Source of the DNA: a virus
Length of the DNA stretch: 39,748 nucleotides
IMG/VR virus record: IMGVR_UViG_3300009009_000007
Location: 1 to 39,748 of that record
Direction: 5' to 3' (one strand)
Made by a program: the position numbers and the translations under genes. Shown in pieces: positions 21,552 to 29,353 of the stretch. Position 1 is the first letter of the stretch; each line of letters opens with the position of its first letter. The notes beneath the pieces were generated by a model. The model saw nothing but the letters and a program-made list of their open reading frames with translations, did no database searches and had not been told where the DNA came from.

Positions 21552-21736
21552 TGTATTCTTTTTCTAATTTTAATAACCAAGATATTGATTTTCTTTATAG
21601 GAAATGTATTAAATGTGGGTCAACTTATCTAGTATATTATTGGGATTATGAATTAGAAACATATATTTATTTAATAAAAGAATGGGAATTATATTGCAGT
21701 AAATGTATGGAAAAACATAGTTTAATAACACATTAA
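21551..21736 (+). CDS. Small zinc-finger-like protein
   Basis: A 61-residue protein starting in the TAATG overlap with the TetR gene. It has two CxxC pairs (RKCIKCGS and YCSKCMEK) about 30 residues apart, with aromatic and acidic residues between (YLVYYWDYELETYIYLIKEWEL), so it probably binds one zinc. The overlap suggests it works with the regulator. No named family recognised. Confidence 0.55.
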   Translation: MYSFSNFNNQDIDFLYRKCIKCGSTYLVYYWDYELETYIYLIKEWELYCSKCMEKHSLITH

Positions 21737-21759
21737 TTATAAAAAGAAAGCAAGAATGA

Positions 21760-22572
21760 TTACCAGAATCTATAAACAAGTCCTATCGCAATATTATAGT
21801 CATCTCTTAATTTAATTTCGGTTTTTGTATCAGGTCTCTCATTTGACTTAGCTCTTAGAAGTCTTAAATTGCTCCAGCCTACTGATCCCCGAACACTTAA
21901 GTTTTCTGTAATATTACAATCTGTTCCAAGTTTAATTACAGGAATTAATTTTTTACTTTTAAATGTTCTTGATAATAAATCTACTGGAACATTCCAAACA
22001 GCAAGAGGAGGTCCTCCATCAATAACATATAATATATTCTGCGAAGCTCTGAGTTGTGAATAAGATGCACCAACCTGTCCCCATAAATTAACTTTAGATT
22101 TTGATTCAATCTCATTTAATCTTACTTTTAATAGTACTTGAAAATGCTCTGTTCGAGCGGAGGTCTGTATGAAAACAACATCGTTAGGATCTATAATAAT
22201 ATGTCCAGGCAAGGGTTCTCCCATAGTAACTTTATTTAATCTTTTTTTTGTGCGCTGGGTCTCATATCCTATTTCCATCCCAAGTCTATCATTAAAATTA
22301 GTGCCTATAAAAATCCCATACATATCAGGATGATTGTAATAAACGTTTTTCCCGTAGCCTTCTCTAAAGGAATATGTTCCATGTATGGTTGGAGAAATTA
22401 CGCTGGCATTAAAGACCATGTACAGGTTATTATTCCGATGTAATGTACATGTATCCCCACATAATGTTGTTGATTTGATGGTATATGCATTAGTATTTTG
22501 CGCTAAGAATATGTACATAGCGGCTAACAATGCCTGTGCCCCATTCTTATATTTTAATATAATATTTTTCAT
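21760..22572 (-). CDS. Outer-membrane beta-barrel protein (lysogenic conversion candidate)
   Basis: A 270-residue protein with a signal peptide (NIILKYKNGAQALLAAMYIF to NTNAYT). The mature part consists of amphipathic strands with aromatic ends (MYGIFIGTNFNDRLGMEIGYET, VNLWGQVGASYSQLRAS, LSVRGSVGWSNLRLL). It ends in YRFW, the terminal aromatic that the BAM complex recognises. Length fits an 8- to 10-stranded barrel. A GGAG site precedes the ATG; TTATTA-17-TATAAT on the minus strand upstream may be its promoter. It is transcribed opposite to the early genes, as moron genes expressed in lysogens often are. It might block superinfection or alter surface properties. Confidence 0.8.
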   Translation of the reverse strand: MKNIILKYKNGAQALLAAMYIFLAQNTNAYTIKSTTLCGDTCTLHRNNNLYMVFNASVISPTIHGTYSFREGYGKNVYYNHPDMYGIFIGTNFNDRLGMEIGYETQRTKKRLNKVTMGEPLPGHIIIDPNDVVFIQTSARTEHFQVLLKVRLNEIESKSKVNLWGQVGASYSQLRASQNILYVIDGGPPLAVWNVPVDLLSRTFKSKKLIPVIKLGTDCNITENLSVRGSVGWSNLRLLRAKSNERPDTKTEIKLRDDYNIAIGLVYRFW

Positions 22573-22729
22573 CTTCTAATTTCTCCGGTGTATTTGCATT
22601 TGTATTTTTATTATAAATGTTGTATAACTTAATAATAAATATGTTATAGTTATATTGTAATTAAAGTTAATTCTGACAATATTTCAAGATAGGCATAGGT
22701 TTAACTAACATTAATTAAAATAAGATTAA

Positions 22730-23395
22730 ATGTTCAAAGAATTAAAAGTTAACACAGAGCAAGAATGGTTACAGTTGAGATCTAACGTAATAACCGCAAC
22801 AGATATGGGAGTTATACTAGGTTTAAACCCTTATGTTTCTGTTGCTAAAATGCTAGAAGAAAAAATAAATACAGAATCTTTAAATAATTCTTATGTGTTT
22901 ATAGGAAATATATTAGAGTCTGTAGTAGTAAAAGCCACAAATAAAGCTTTAAATAAAGACTTTAAATTGTTCGAAGATGAACAAGGCAAGACCTTCTTTA
23001 TAGATGAGGATTTAAAATTAGGCGCAACTCCTGATGCTCATGACGATCAATATATTCTAGAATGCAAAAGCACTAAGCCTATTAATTATTTGAAGTGGAC
23101 TAATTGGCCACCTGCTTATTATCTAATACAATTATATACGCAATTAATATGTACCAATAAAGAGCGTGGATTACTTGCTATTCTTTCTACCAACTTATCA
23201 CAACATTCATCAGAACTAGAACTTCCTTTAATTATATTTCTACTACAACGAACTACTAAACTAGATGATATGATCTTTACAGAACTAAAAAGATTTTTAG
23301 AATCTATTCACACCAATAAACAATTTAAAGTCAATAGAAAACAAACACAAGAATTAGAACTTAGACTACGATTTAATACTAATAAAATATATTAA
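22730..23395 (+). CDS. YqaJ-type viral recombinase exonuclease
   Basis: A 221-residue PD-(D/E)XK nuclease of the YqaJ/lambda-exonuclease group: EWLQLRSNVITATDMGVILGLNPY (about 12-35), GNILESVVV, KLGATPDAHDD with the metal-binding Asp, and ILECKSTKP giving the E-x-K. A QLYTQL helix follows. It digests one strand of dsDNA ends for recombination. No Bet/RecT-type annealing protein is apparent. A stop directly precedes the ATG and there is no ribosome-binding site; a candidate -10 lies within 20 bases, so the mRNA may be nearly leaderless. Confidence 0.85.
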   Translation: MFKELKVNTEQEWLQLRSNVITATDMGVILGLNPYVSVAKMLEEKINTESLNNSYVFIGNILESVVVKATNKALNKDFKLFEDEQGKTFFIDEDLKLGATPDAHDDQYILECKSTKPINYLKWTNWPPAYYLIQLYTQLICTNKERGLLAILSTNLSQHSSELELPLIIFLLQRTTKLDDMIFTELKRFLESIHTNKQFKVNRKQTQELELRLRFNTNKIY

Positions 23396-23409
23396 TCTTG
23401 TATATACAA

Positions 23410-23438
23410 TTGACTATTAGTTAGTTTTATGGTTTAAT
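23410..23438 (+). promoter_or_regulatory. Promoter copy C (TTGACT-17-TTTAAT)
   Basis: TTGACT and TTTAAT with spacer ATTAGTTAGTTTTATGG, the best match to consensus of the three copies. It is 28 bases before the ATG at 23466 and drives the small-gene cluster. Confidence 0.75.
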
Positions 23439-23465
23439 ATAAGTATAAAATCAATTGGAGGAATT

Positions 23466-23648
23466 ATGAGTAACAAACAAAATGTAGATTTATCTAATTT
23501 AGATTTAATGAAACTTGGTTTATTCCAACAATCTTTAAGTTTATATTTAGCAGATAAATCTTTAGAAGAACTTTTAGTACTTAAACCTCATTTCAAACCT
23601 TTGGTAGATGAAATGAAATTGTTATCTAACAATTTAAATAAATTATAA
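23466..23648 (+). CDS. 60-residue early protein, function unknown
   Basis: A Leu-rich helical protein (LSNLDLMKLGLFQQSLSLYL, EELLVLKPHFKPLVDEMKLL) with a GGAGG ribosome-binding site, directly behind promoter copy C. Strong promoter and ribosome-binding site predict high expression. The two-helix hairpin pattern could be a small inhibitor or adaptor of a host protein. No family recognised. Confidence 0.6.
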   Translation: MSNKQNVDLSNLDLMKLGLFQQSLSLYLADKSLEELLVLKPHFKPLVDEMKLLSNNLNKL

Positions 23649-23663
23649 TAAGAGGAGCGTACT

Positions 23664-23753
23664 ATGAAAAATAAGAAAGAATTTTTTAAATATTTATTTA
23701 TTATATTGGCTCCTGCAATATTTATTATATTAAGAACTTTATTATGTATGTAA
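23664..23753 (+). CDS. 29-residue membrane peptide 1
   Basis: ATG 23664 follows AGAGGAG. The product (MKNKKEFFKYLFIILAP...) has a basic N-terminus and one hydrophobic span to the end. It belongs to the transcript from promoter copy C. Twin of the next ORF in size and type; small lysis or toxin-like peptides have this look. Confidence 0.5.
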   Translation: MKNKKEFFKYLFIILAPAIFIILRTLLCM

Positions 23754-23775
23754 GTTAAATAAAGGAGTGATTATT

Positions 23776-23865
23776 ATGTGGCTTATATATTATTTATTAG
23801 AGATAGTGTTTTATTTTGCTTTGTATTGTACAATTATATTCTCCTTTTTTGGGATGTGTATATAA
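23776..23865 (+). CDS. 29-residue membrane peptide 2
   Basis: ATG 23776 follows AAAGGAG. The product (MWLIYYLLEIVLYFALYC...) is almost wholly hydrophobic. It is the last ORF before the terminator at 23890, and the spacing (22 bases) and strong sites of both tiny ORFs suggest deliberate expression. Function unknown. Confidence 0.5.
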   Translation: MWLIYYLLEIVFYFALYCTIIFSFFGMCI

Positions 23866-23889
23866 AAATAAACTCCTCGTTTGTATTTT

Positions 23890-23927
23890 AAGAGTCCATA
23901 AGATTAACTTATAGGCTCTTTTTTTAT
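23890..23927 (+). terminator. Strong intrinsic terminator
   Basis: A 13-bp stem (23890-23902 with 23908-23920; one mismatch and one G-T pair), loop ATTAA, followed by a run of Ts. It closes the promoter C transcript just before the rusA gene. Confidence 0.9.
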
Positions 23928-23943
23928 ATTCTATACTTTTGGT

Positions 23944-24330
23944 ATGGAAAATAAAAATGATATAAACCCTCTCTACTCTATATTTATTCTTCCTTTTCCT
24001 CCTTCTATAAATCATTATTGGACTCTTATCCCTATGGGAAGAAAAGTACGAATGATAATAGGGAAAAGGGGTAAAGACTTTAGACAACAAATACAAAGAA
24101 CAATAGGTAAAATACAGTGTAATTTCAATAAACTTTCTGTTAAAATAATGGTTTGTCCGCCAGATAAAAGAAGAAGAGATTTGGATAATTTATTAAAGGC
24201 AACATTAGATGCTCTTCAACATGCTGGTGTATATAAAGATGATTGTCAAATAGATGATTTACATATATGTAGATCTTCTAAAATAATTTCAGGCGGTAAG
24301 TTAATTATTTATATTAAAGAAATATTATAA
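23944..24330 (+). CDS. rusA: RusA-family Holliday junction resolvase
   Basis: A 128-residue protein with the RusA core: FILPFPPSINHYW at the start, and CPPDKRRRDLDNLLKATLDAL (about 75-95), carrying the two Asp and the Lys that form the active site, followed by GVYKDDCQIDDL with further acidic residues. It resolves four-way DNA junctions, completing the YqaJ recombination set or debranching replicating DNA before packaging. It starts 17 bases after the terminator and has no clear ribosome-binding site, so its transcription may be readthrough-limited or from an overlapped promoter. Confidence 0.88.
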   Translation: MENKNDINPLYSIFILPFPPSINHYWTLIPMGRKVRMIIGKRGKDFRQQIQRTIGKIQCNFNKLSVKIMVCPPDKRRRDLDNLLKATLDALQHAGVYKDDCQIDDLHICRSSKIISGGKLIIYIKEIL

Positions 24331-24348
24331 TAAGTTATAAAATATAAT

Positions 24349-24702
24349 ATGAATATAAAATTAATATTCATAAAAGAATTAATACAAGAAGCGTATAAAT
24401 TAGAAACTAATAAAACACCTTTATTAATTATCAATAATAATATAATAAAATATATTATGATAAATCTTTGGTGTATTTCTATAAAAGAAAGATTGTTGTT
24501 GTTACAAATAATATGCAAATTAATAAGTATGTATCCTAACAGGATAGAAAATATTACGAAAAATTTATTATGTGACTTTTCTTTTTTCCAAAATGGAACA
24601 GATGAATTTTATACATTATACTCCGTAATTAATGATCTATTACATTTAAGGGCTAAATATGAAAATCAGCCAGGATGGGATAAATATTATAAAAAGATTT
24701 GA
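24349..24702 (+). CDS. Unrecognised helical protein before lysozyme
   Basis: A 117-residue protein, Ile/Leu/Asn-rich (PLLIINNNIIKYIMINLWCISIKERLLLLQIICKLISMYP), which may be membrane-associated. Its 3' end overlaps the lysozyme gene by 44 bases in another frame. Position just before the endolysin suggests an accessory in lysis timing or a simple early protein. No domain recognised. Confidence 0.5.
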   Translation: MNIKLIFIKELIQEAYKLETNKTPLLIINNNIIKYIMINLWCISIKERLLLLQIICKLISMYPNRIENITKNLLCDFSFFQNGTDEFYTLYSVINDLLHLRAKYENQPGWDKYYKKI

Positions 24703-25090
24703 AGGTCTTATGTATAAATCATATTTATGTCCAGGTAAGATATGGTCAATTGGATATGGACATACTGGGGAAGATGTAATTCCTAATATGTATATAACAA
24801 AAGAAAAAGCAGAAGAGCTTTTATTAAAAGATTTAGAAAGGTTCGAAGACTGCGTTAACGAAATAGTAGATACATCAAAACTAAACCAGCACCAATTTGA
24901 TGCATTGGTTTCTCTTGCATATAATATAGGACCAGAAGCTATAAAGAGATCTACTTTAATTAAAGCCTTAAATGCTGGGGAATATAAGAAAGCCGCAAAC
25001 CATTTCCTTGATTGGAAAATGGCAGGAGGTAAAGTATTAGCAGGCTTAATTCAAAGAAGACTTGCAGAAAAAAAATTATTTCTTTCCTGA
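24659..25090 (+). CDS. Endolysin, GH24 (T4/P22-type) lysozyme
   Basis: A 143-residue muramidase: INIIKRFEGLMYKSYLCPGKIWSIGYGHTG holds the catalytic Glu (E15 region), the Cys of the family and the conserved GYGHTG Thr. LNQHQFDALVSLAYNIGPEAIKRST follows, and the C-terminal VLAGLIQRRLAEKKLF matches the family end. It has no signal peptide, so it needs the holin at 16966. AAGGG stands six bases before its ATG. It is the last plus-strand gene; a minus-strand ORF overlaps its end by 15 bases. Confidence 0.92.
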   Translation: MKISQDGINIIKRFEGLMYKSYLCPGKIWSIGYGHTGEDVIPNMYITKEKAEELLLKDLERFEDCVNEIVDTSKLNQHQFDALVSLAYNIGPEAIKRSTLIKALNAGEYKKAANHFLDWKMAGGKVLAGLIQRRLAEKKLFLS

Positions 25091-25213
25091 TTTATGTTTA
25101 AAATATTCTACTTGTCTAAGTCTTTTATTAGCTGCTTCTTTAGTAGAATATATTCCAAGATTCTTGCCTTCTTTAGATTTTACTTGCCATTTATTTCCAG
25201 TCTTTACTATCAT
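25076..25213 (-). CDS. 45-residue basic protein, last late gene
   Basis: ATG 25213 directly adjoins the stop of the previous gene (25215), in the coupled style of this operon. The product (MIVKTGNKWQVKSKEGKNLG... KHKSGKK) is very basic. It reads WxVxSKEGKxLGxYxTKEAAxKRLxQVEYFK, a short motif I have seen in small phage proteins and at the ends of larger ones. Its 3' end overlaps the lysozyme gene tail to tail. A DNA-contact or virion role is possible. Confidence 0.55.
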   Translation of the reverse strand: MIVKTGNKWQVKSKEGKNLGIYSTKEAANKRLRQVEYFKHKSGKK

Positions 25214-25214
25214 A

Positions 25215-25622
25215 TTAATACCTAATTTTTTTGCATTCTAATATGATACTGCTTATAGTATCTTCAGATACATTAATAGTTACTCCATAAGTTGCTAACA
25301 TTATATCTCCAGTAAATCCAGAAGACTTAGGATTCTTAATTCCTTCTATAGAAGAAAAATCATAACTTCCTGTTTTACTCAGAGATATACCTTCATCATC
25401 AGTGTCGGCATCAAATAATAATTTAATGCTCATATTAGAACATGACCACCATATTCTATTAATAGAAAGCGTAGTAGCTACGCCTCCTATTGTATATTCC
25501 GACATGTCAGCAAATTTAGTAGCAGACATATCTGTGGTTCCTCCTGAAGAAATTAATCCCTCCAATAGAACAGTATCGTAATCTTCTGCTAATAATCTAA
25601 TTGTTAATGTAGGCGCTGCCAT
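25215..25622 (-). CDS. Paralogue of the adhesin N-terminal domain
   Basis: A 135-residue protein colinear with the first about 140 residues of the 1146-residue adhesin: MAAPTLTIRLLAEDYDTVLLEG vs MAAPALSIVKLAENDRTVLLRA; LSINRIWWSCSNMSIKL vs LSINRIWWSLENMNIEL; SYDFSSIEGIKNPKSSG vs SYDFENIYGIKNPGGSG. It stands alone, with no fibre attached. Free-standing forms of this domain are common in marine phages as small structural proteins. With the upstream 86-residue gene it repeats the pattern at 29354-29593 plus 25898-29338, i.e. a duplicated cassette. Confidence 0.7.
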   Translation of the reverse strand: MAAPTLTIRLLAEDYDTVLLEGLISSGGTTDMSATKFADMSEYTIGGVATTLSINRIWWSCSNMSIKLLFDADTDDEGISLSKTGSYDFSSIEGIKNPKSSGFTGDIMLATYGVTINVSEDTISSIILECKKIRY

Positions 25623-25623
25623 A

Positions 25624-25884
25624 TTATTCTCCTATTCTAAATGAGGGCCCAGATAATTTTTTAGACCTAGCAATATCTATAATTTCTTTAGTCCATATTG
25701 TAGAAGCTATATTTTGTGCTTCTGGGGGTAATTTTTTTAAAGACTCATATGGTTCAAAAGAAGATCTATGAATAGTAGAACTTATAACATTTCCATTTTC
25801 TACTATGTCTATAGTTTTTTCTACAAATATTGTTTTAGTTGCATCTATTTCTATTTTAATTATTTTCTCTATTTTCTCTAACAT
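25624..25884 (-). CDS. Small tail-associated protein, paralogue 2
   Basis: An 86-residue protein related to the 79-residue protein at 29354: both have a charged beta strand region then a helix with W/HTKEIIDIARSKKL vs HTPEVIAAARAKLL. The first 40 residues are charged strands (IEKIIKIEIDATKTIFVEKTI). It is translationally adjacent to the next gene (one base). Its position before a copy of the adhesin N-terminal domain matches its paralogue exactly. Possibly a chaperone or linker for that domain; unproven. Confidence 0.6.
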   Translation of the reverse strand: MLEKIEKIIKIEIDATKTIFVEKTIDIVENGNVISSTIHRSSFEPYESLKKLPPEAQNIASTIWTKEIIDIARSKKLSGPSFRIGE

Positions 25885-25897
25885 TGATTATCTCCTA

Positions 25898-28800
25898 TTA
25901 AGACGCTGTTCTATATACAAAACTAAAAATCATAACATTACTATTTATATCGTTAGTAATATTAGACCCAGTTAAATACGCATAATTAGTACCGTTGTTA
26001 TTTAATAAATATAATTTAGTAGTAGAATCCCCTGGTGTTCCTTGAATTATATCAGGTCTAACTGTTGTCCAATTCCAAGAAACAAAAGATCCCACAGTAA
26101 AATTATTATCTATAGCATAAGGCAAACCTTTTAAATACACATAAGAACCTCCTGCCCCAGACCAAGAATCAGTCATACATTTTCCAGAAACATAAACCAT
26201 TCTACCTATTTTCATCCAAATACCCGCGGTAGTTCCATCATAAGTTATAGTTTCATCTCCATCTGATTCATATTCAGGTGTCCAAGTACCAGTAGTAAGA
26301 GTATCTCCAGATCCTCCGGCTGCCCAAGTCAATACTCCAGACCCATCTGTCTGTAAAAATTGATTAGCATCCCCATCATTAGCTGGTAATGTTAATGTGT
26401 AATCTGCAGATAAAGTTGCTGGAGCTTGGATAGTAACTTTGTTTGTACCATTATCAGTATCCTCAGCAAAATAAAGACTACTTGGACCAGATGCTGAAGC
26501 TGATGTATATTCAGTTAATCCACTTGATGGTGTAACCCAAGATAGGTTACCAGAACCGTCGGTTTTTAATACTTGATTTACATCTCCGTCGGTTGTTGGT
26601 AGTGTTAAAGTATAATCCCCCGCAAGTGCTGGAACAGTTATAGTTACTTTATTTGTACCATCATCTGTATCTTCATATAAACTTAATGACGCCGCTCCAC
26701 TAGCAGAAGCTTTAGTATAATTAGCAGCTAAATCTGTTAAGTCTGCATCATAGGCTTGTACCGTAGCCCCTATATCCTGATCTGTTAATAGCGTACCAGT
26801 GGCTGCTGGAAGTGTTACAACAAAATCTGAAGCTAAAGTAGCCGGAGCTTGAACAGTAACTTTATTAGTGCCGTTATCTGTATCCTCTGCGAAATAAAGA
26901 CTGCTAGGGCCAGATGCAGAAGCGGATGTGTATTCTGTTAAACCCGATGATGGAGTTGCCCATGATAAAGTTCCCGACCCATCAGTTTTTAATACTTGGT
27001 TAGCATCTCCATCTGTAGTAGGTAAAGTAAGTGTTACGTCAGCTACAAGACTAGCTGGAGCTTGAAGAGTTATTTTATTAGTTCCATTATCTGTGCCTTC
27101 TACAAGACTAATATTAGACCCTACAGTAGTAGTTGCTTTAGTATAGTTCACTGCAATATCTGTTAATTTAGCATCATAGGCTTGAACATTAGTGCCTATA
27201 GCAAGCCCTAAAGTAGTTCTTTGATCTGATGCAGTAGCATCATCTAAAATAGCTCTTCCTGCTGCAGTTAAATCTATAGCTGCATAAGTATCAGAGGCCG
27301 TAGTATAAATCATCTTATCAGCAGCTGTAGTTAATCCCGCAATAGATGCTAATCCTGCGTCATAAGCTTGAACATCAGTTCCAATAACTAATCCTAATGT
27401 TGTAGAAGTTATACGATTTGTTGATTGTAATACTTCCTTAGAAGATTCTTTGCTAATATATGTAGCATAAGATTCACCTGAACCTTTACCTGTTTTATAT
27501 AATAAAAGTTCTCCATCAGAATTTAATAAAGGAAATGGAACATAACATCTTTCAGCATATTCTATTTTGTCAGATCCTTTAGTATATAAAGGATATGGTA
27601 TTACCGTGAATATATCTAATAAGTCTGTTGTATAGGCTAAGCCAATGTTTTGATTGCCAGGAGTAGCAGAACTTCCTTGAAAATATGCAATATATTTGTT
27701 TAAATTTTCATCTTTTATTAAAGATACGGTGTTTAAATAAGTAGAATAAAAAGTATTAGCAACCCTAGGTATAAGGGCAGTATCTCCTCTGCCTTCCCAT
27801 CTGGTAAAAGCTAGCCCATCAGTAGAATATACTAATATACAATCTTCTGTACTGCCTGAAGTTACTCCTAATAAACCATAAAAAGTATAATCTTTTGGAT
27901 TTGACCCGGAATTTGTAGCACTAGCATTAAAAAATATAGAAGATATACCATAAGTTCCTCTACGATATCCAACACCAGAAACTCCAGTTAATACTTGACC
28001 AACTGTAACTTCAGTGGTGGCCGCATCAGAACTAAATTGATGACATGTTGAAGGGGTAGAAATAGCATGACGCACATCGGACATAAGATAATTTGTAGCA
28101 CTAGTCCAATACCAAATATGTAAATTAATGCCATCAAATACCATGGCAGAATGAGCAGGAGTATTACTTAGTCCAGTTATTAATTGTTCATTAGTCCACG
28201 TTTCTCCGTCATTGGAAAATGCCATAGTTAAAGCAGTGGTACCGCTATTTCCATTCTGGAATATACCTATATATTTATAGAAAGTAGCATTATCAGAACT
28301 AAATACAGCAGAAGTATGACTTATAGCATTAAAATAATAAGCTCTAGTAGTTGTAGTTGGAAATACTTTTTTAGGTATACCAAAAAATCCTTCAGTTAAA
28401 TAATATTTATTTAATATGTCAGAATTAGAAATTGAAGATATTGTTTCCCAACTTGTTACTCCTGCTCCATCCGTTACTAATGCTTGGCCTGAAGTTCCTG
28501 TTGTTCCTGGTAATGTTATACTTATATTTGAAGATACAGAATCTGGAATGGTTAATGTTATTTTATTGGTTCCATTATTTGTAGCTTCTAAAAAATCAAT
28601 ATATGCAGCTTCTGTTGCTGTCTCTGCATGTACATTAGTAGCCAAATAATCTAAATCTGAATCGTGTGCTTCTACTGTAACTCCAATATCAGCAGTAGTT
28701 AATATTGTTCCAGTAGCAGAAGGTAATGTTAAAACATAATTAGCGGCTAAACTAGCAGGCGCAGTAACAGTTATATAATTGGTGCCATTATCTGTATCTT

Positions 28801-29338
28801 CTAAAAATCTAATATAACCTGATGCTGCTGGGTTTCCCCCTACAATTATTCCTCCAGAAACTTCTGCAACTTCTGGAGTAAATAAACTAGAAGTGGCTGC
28901 AGTATCTAATTCTCCCCCAGATTCTCCTGCTCTTACTTTCCATAATTCTATTATTAATGACCCGACAGTACCTGCAGCCGCATTAATAACTATTCCGTAA
29001 GTATCTAATAATATACTTCCAGTAGTTCCACTACCACCTGGATTTTTTATTCCATATATATTCTCAAAATCATAAGATCCATTTCCACTTAAAGTTAAAG
29101 CCTTAATCGGAGTATCCGCCTCGAACTTTAATTCTATGTTCATATTCTCTAAAGACCACCAAATTCTATTAATAGATAATGCTACGGCAGCAGGGCCTAC
29201 AGAATCAGCGTAGTCATCTATATCTGCTAATACATAATTAGTTATCTCAGCGTCTCCACCTTCAGCTATATTAGCTCGAAGTAATACAGTGCGATCATTC
29301 TCAGCTAATTTAACAATACTTAATGCTGGTGCAGCCAT
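25898..29338 (-). CDS. Large adhesin/tail-fibre protein with repeats and propeller-like insert
   Basis: An 1146-residue protein. Residues 1-140 are the MAAP-type domain shared with the 135-residue gene. From about 160 on, modules of the form LYFAEDTDNGTNKVTVQAP...YTLTLPTTDGDANQVLKTDGSGxLSW recur several times, with AYDADLTDLAAN linkers. Between two sets of modules (about 310-640) is a non-repetitive domain with SNDGETW and STDGLAFTRW, resembling BNR/beta-propeller glycosidase blades, a possible glycan-binding or -cutting head. The C-terminus (GTWTPEYESDGDETITYDG...IGRMVYVSG) is a common fibre tip domain. AGGAG precedes ATG 29338. Probably the host-range determinant. Confidence 0.8.
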   Translation of the reverse strand: MAAPALSIVKLAENDRTVLLRANIAEGGDAEITNYVLADIDDYADSVGPAAVALSINRIWWSLENMNIELKFEADTPIKALTLSGNGSYDFENIYGIKNPGGSGTTGSILLDTYGIVINAAAGTVGSLIIELWKVRAGESGGELDTAATSSLFTPEVAEVSGGIIVGGNPAASGYIRFLEDTDNGTNYITVTAPASLAANYVLTLPSATGTILTTADIGVTVEAHDSDLDYLATNVHAETATEAAYIDFLEATNNGTNKITLTIPDSVSSNISITLPGTTGTSGQALVTDGAGVTSWETISSISNSDILNKYYLTEGFFGIPKKVFPTTTTRAYYFNAISHTSAVFSSDNATFYKYIGIFQNGNSGTTALTMAFSNDGETWTNEQLITGLSNTPAHSAMVFDGINLHIWYWTSATNYLMSDVRHAISTPSTCHQFSSDAATTEVTVGQVLTGVSGVGYRRGTYGISSIFFNASATNSGSNPKDYTFYGLLGVTSGSTEDCILVYSTDGLAFTRWEGRGDTALIPRVANTFYSTYLNTVSLIKDENLNKYIAYFQGSSATPGNQNIGLAYTTDLLDIFTVIPYPLYTKGSDKIEYAERCYVPFPLLNSDGELLLYKTGKGSGESYATYISKESSKEVLQSTNRITSTTLGLVIGTDVQAYDAGLASIAGLTTAADKMIYTTASDTYAAIDLTAAGRAILDDATASDQRTTLGLAIGTNVQAYDAKLTDIAVNYTKATTTVGSNISLVEGTDNGTNKITLQAPASLVADVTLTLPTTDGDANQVLKTDGSGTLSWATPSSGLTEYTSASASGPSSLYFAEDTDNGTNKVTVQAPATLASDFVVTLPAATGTLLTDQDIGATVQAYDADLTDLAANYTKASASGAASLSLYEDTDDGTNKVTITVPALAGDYTLTLPTTDGDVNQVLKTDGSGNLSWVTPSSGLTEYTSASASGPSSLYFAEDTDNGTNKVTIQAPATLSADYTLTLPANDGDANQFLQTDGSGVLTWAAGGSGDTLTTGTWTPEYESDGDETITYDGTTAGIWMKIGRMVYVSGKCMTDSWSGAGGSYVYLKGLPYAIDNNFTVGSFVSWNWTTVRPDIIQGTPGDSTTKLYLLNNNGTNYAYLTGSNITNDINSNVMIFSFVYRTAS

Positions 29339-29353
29339 TTATTTTCTCCTCAA

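Noticed and set aside
28416-28649. Plus-strand ORF within the adhesin gene
   Set aside because: Antisense shadow of a repetitive coding sequence, with no ribosome-binding site.
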